A DNA stretch of 39,713 nucleotides from a virus. How positions within the stretch are numbered: position 1 is the stretch's first letter; every line of letters starts with the position of its first letter. Both the position numbers and the translations under genes were made by a program. The notes below the pieces were generated by a model. The model was not told the origin of the DNA. It was given only the letters and a program-made list of their open reading frames with translations, and made no database searches. Shown piece after piece: positions 37,929 through 39,713 of this stretch. Location: positions 1 through 39,713 of IMG/VR virus record IMGVR_UViG_3300028041_000003. One strand, 5' to 3'.

Positions 37929-38269
37929 CCTTCACCCTGCCTTTCCCCCCGCCGGAGATGTCGCCCAACACGCGCAAGCACTGGCGGCGCGTGGCCGATG
38001 TGAAGAAGGCTTACAAGGCCGACTGTGCCTGGACGCTGTTTCAGACGCCCGTGCCCCAGATCGAACCCGGCAAGCGCATCCCGATCATCATCACCATCAC
38101 GCCGCCCGACAACCGGCGCCGGGACCGCGACAACCTCCAGGCGTCCTGCAAATACGCTTTGGACGAGTTCGCCCGCCACCTTGGTGTGGACGATTACCTG
38201 TTCGATCCGACCTATCGCTTTGACGCGCCGGTCAAGGGCGGTCTCCTGTCGATCGAGGTGGGTGCATGA
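37925..38269 (+). CDS. rusA: RusA-family Holliday junction resolvase, module B copy
   Basis: 114 residues. NTRKHWRRVADVKKAYK, PPDNRRRDRDNLQASCKYAL (Asp67, Asp69) and LGVDDYLFDPTYRF (Asp89/90) place the metal-binding acidic residues. Shorter and clearly divergent from the module A resolvase, from which it differs in the NTRKHW start. ATGA overlap with the methyltransferase-like gene. Confidence 0.9.
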   Translation: MTFTLPFPPPEMSPNTRKHWRRVADVKKAYKADCAWTLFQTPVPQIEPGKRIPIIITITPPDNRRRDRDNLQASCKYALDEFARHLGVDDYLFDPTYRFDAPVKGGLLSIEVGA

Positions 38270-38496
38270 ACCGCCGCAAGCAGACCATTGAAAATCGGCG
38301 CGCGTATGACGCCGAGTTTCGCAAGGGTAACTATTCGACAGGCTGGAGAGCAGCCGCTGGTCTCGACAAGCGTGGTCCCGATCCTGTCCCGCCCGGCAGC
38401 GCCGTCGAGCGCGACCCTTGCCCCCGCTGCGGCGTTCGCCGGGACTTTGGATGTCGTCATAGGCAATCCACCCTTCTGTCGGCGTTTTCAGCATGA
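38266..38496 (+). CDS. Zinc-knuckle protein, paralogue of 4401-4583
   Basis: 76 residues. C-terminal CPRCGVRRDFGCRH matches module A's CPRCGVRGDVGCKH. The N-terminus (RRKQTIENRRAYDAEFRKGN) is different and basic. ATGA overlaps with the RusA and DnaA-like genes. Confidence 0.65.
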   Translation: MNRRKQTIENRRAYDAEFRKGNYSTGWRAAAGLDKRGPDPVPPGSAVERDPCPRCGVRRDFGCRHRQSTLLSAFSA

Positions 38497-38828
38497 GCGG
38501 CTGTTATCTTGGCAGGGTCGGCCTCATCAAAAATGCTGTGGCGCAGCACTACGGATTGGCAGCGTCGGAGCTGGTTTCTGACGACCGGTCGCGCCGGGTC
38601 GCGCACCCGCGGCAGGTGGCAATGTTCCTCGCGCGGGAAACCACCGATTTGTCGCTTCCCAACATCGCCAGGAGATTTGGCAGGAAAGACCATACCACCG
38701 TCCTTCACGCTGTGCGCGCAGTCGAGCAGCGGATGCGCGATAGCGAAGCCTACGCCTGTGAGGTCGTCGCGGTACGGCAAATAGTCGCTTGGCATACACC
38801 CTTGCCGGGGCGAGCATTCTCAGCATGA
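38493..38828 (+). CDS. Stand-alone DnaA domain IV (DnaA-box-binding) protein
   Basis: 111 residues. HPRQVAMFLARETTDLSLPN, then IARRFGRKDHTTVLHAVRAV is the DnaA signature of domain IV, which reads DnaA boxes. Domains I-III (including the AAA+ ATPase) are absent. Domain IV-only proteins in phages can bind origin DnaA boxes or compete with host DnaA. A partner initiator is inferred. Confidence 0.85.
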   Translation: MSGCYLGRVGLIKNAVAQHYGLAASELVSDDRSRRVAHPRQVAMFLARETTDLSLPNIARRFGRKDHTTVLHAVRAVEQRMRDSEAYACEVVAVRQIVAWHTPLPGRAFSA

Positions 38829-39013
38829 GCGCGCAAGTCCTCGACATCGCCAGCCCCGAACGGGTGGAAGCGGCATGGGAGCAATACCAGGCGCTCGCGG
38901 TGCAGGTGGGCGATGATCCGCACCTGATTTCTGACCGCGACTTCAACCAACGCATGGCGGTCGCGCATGAGAAATGGCGGCGGCTCTACCTGCGGACAGG
39001 AGCGGCGGCATGA
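38825..39013 (+). CDS. Small helical protein
   Basis: 62 residues (MSAQVLDIASPERVEAAWEQ...). ATGA overlaps on both sides. A charged helix (HEKWRRLYLRTGAAA) ends it. Unassigned, between the DnaA-like and primase genes. Confidence 0.6.
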   Translation: MSAQVLDIASPERVEAAWEQYQALAVQVGDDPHLISDRDFNQRMAVAHEKWRRLYLRTGAAA

Positions 39014-39713
39014 GCGCGACCGCGGCAATTGCAGACTTCATCCGGGCAATGGAGCTTGAAGGCGTCAAGCCGGTCGAGCCGATCGCTCAGAGGCTTACCA
39101 GCGGCGACCTCATCCGCTTTCGTTGCGACGGCGACGGTAAGGGTCGGCAGAACGGCTGGGCCATCCTCTACCTAGACGAGAAGCCTGCCGGCGCATTTGG
39201 CAACTATCGTCTTGGCCTGTCACGCAAGTGGAAGGTCGACAGCGATGTGAGCCTGTCGCCGGAGGAACGGCGTCGGCTTACCGAAGAGTGGGCACAGGCC
39301 AAGCTCCGCCGAGCCGAGGAAAAACAGCGCTGCGAAGCGGAGGCGGCGGCTGAGGCTGCTGAAATGTGGGCAAACGGCGTCCCTGCTGGTGCCGAGCACC
39401 CCTATGTGGTGGCCAAGGCTCTCGATCCCGCGCCTCTTCGCGAGCTTGCCGGCAAGCTGCTGGTGCCGATGTTCGACGGATCAGCCAAGCTGTGGAATCT
39501 CCAGCGCATCGCAGCCGATGGCACCAAGCGCTTCCTGCGCGGAGGTCGCACCGATGGCCTTTTCTGCGTCCTTGGGCGCTTCACAAGAGCTGGCGAAACC
39601 GCCTGCATCGGCGAAGGCTACGCGACAATGGCGGCAGTCCATCGTGCCACCGGCTTCCCCTGCATTGCCGCTTTCTCTGCCAAGAACATCGGCCCGGTCG
39701 CCCGCTTATGGAG
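39010..39713 (+). CDS. Toprim primase (phage primase/helicase N-terminus), partial
   Basis: 234 codons are visible before the window edge. N-terminal region (FIRAMELEGVKPVEPIAQRL) with a charged stretch (RRAEEKQRCEAEAAAEAAE) precedes GKLLVPMFDGSAKLWNLQRI and the Toprim motif GETACIGEGYATMAAVHRAT with the metal-binding Glu, and CIAAFSAKNIGPVARLW. Family: P4-alpha-like primases, often fused to a helicase. It synthesises primers for phage replication. It overlaps the preceding small gene by ATGA. Confidence 0.85.
   Translation, partial: MSATAAIADFIRAMELEGVKPVEPIAQRLTSGDLIRFRCDGDGKGRQNGWAILYLDEKPAGAFGNYRLGLSRKWKVDSDVSLSPEERRRLTEEWAQAKLRRAEEKQRCEAEAAAEAAEMWANGVPAGAEHPYVVAKALDPAPLRELAGKLLVPMFDGSAKLWNLQRIAADGTKRFLRGGRTDGLFCVLGRFTRAGETACIGEGYATMAAVHRATGFPCIAAFSAKNIGPVARLW

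Noticed and set aside
1-39713. CRISPR array or rRNA/tRNA genes
   Set aside because: No regularly spaced repeats and no recognisable RNA genes seen; a covariance search was not possible.

Overview
The window is GC-rich and packed with short, ATGA/TGATG-overlapping phage genes. Protein style (integrase, replication, terminase and ejection proteins) suggests temperate short-tailed phages (P22/N4-like podovirus build) resident in an alphaproteobacterium, probably of the Sphingomonadales; that host guess is inference from protein flavour only. I found no chromosomal housekeeping gene, tRNA, rRNA or CRISPR array.

Two lysogeny/early modules of the same plan but different specificity are present. 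Module A occupies about 1-7.0 kb: a leftward early gene running off the left edge, a leftward promoter with operators, a membrane glycosyltransferase-like gene, a short HTH repressor, a Cro-like gene, then rightward early genes (HTH protein, methyltransferase-like protein, RusA resolvase, HNH protein, an O-like replication protein with a candidate origin inside it). Module A runs into one complete late region: terminase (8.2-9.9 kb), portal, scaffold, coat (10.1-14.0 kb), tail accessory and hub proteins (15.5-18.1 kb), ejection proteins (19.1-24.0 kb), tail fibre (24.2-25.7 kb) and lysis genes (26.2-27.4 kb), ending at 28.9 kb.

From 28.9 to 35.8 kb a long leftward operon reads toward the late region. 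From its promoter outward it carries two small or HNH genes, small proteins, a RecT-like recombinase, NinB, an excisionase-like protein, a tyrosine integrase, a GIY-YIG-like protein that shares the integrase N-terminal domain, and a chain of tiny accessory genes including a Lar-like zinc protein. Module B's lysogeny switch (35.8-36.9 kb) has a cleavable S24-type repressor, a Cro-like gene and four operators. Its rightward early genes repeat module A's order (HTH protein, small protein, methyltransferase-like, RusA, zinc-knuckle protein), but replication differs: a stand-alone DnaA domain IV protein and a Toprim primase that runs off the right edge.

The simplest reading is two related prophages lying head to tail, A entering from the left and B leaving to the right, with their junction between about 28.9 and 31.7 kb. 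A single mosaic genome with duplicated early modules is not excluded. The strongest unusual signals are the integrase-domain/GIY-YIG chimera beside the integrase, two operator sets with conserved internal spacing, a 40-bp leader repeat that includes the ribosome-binding site of leftward genes in both modules, and a glycosyltransferase apparently coupled to the repressor through a non-ATG start.
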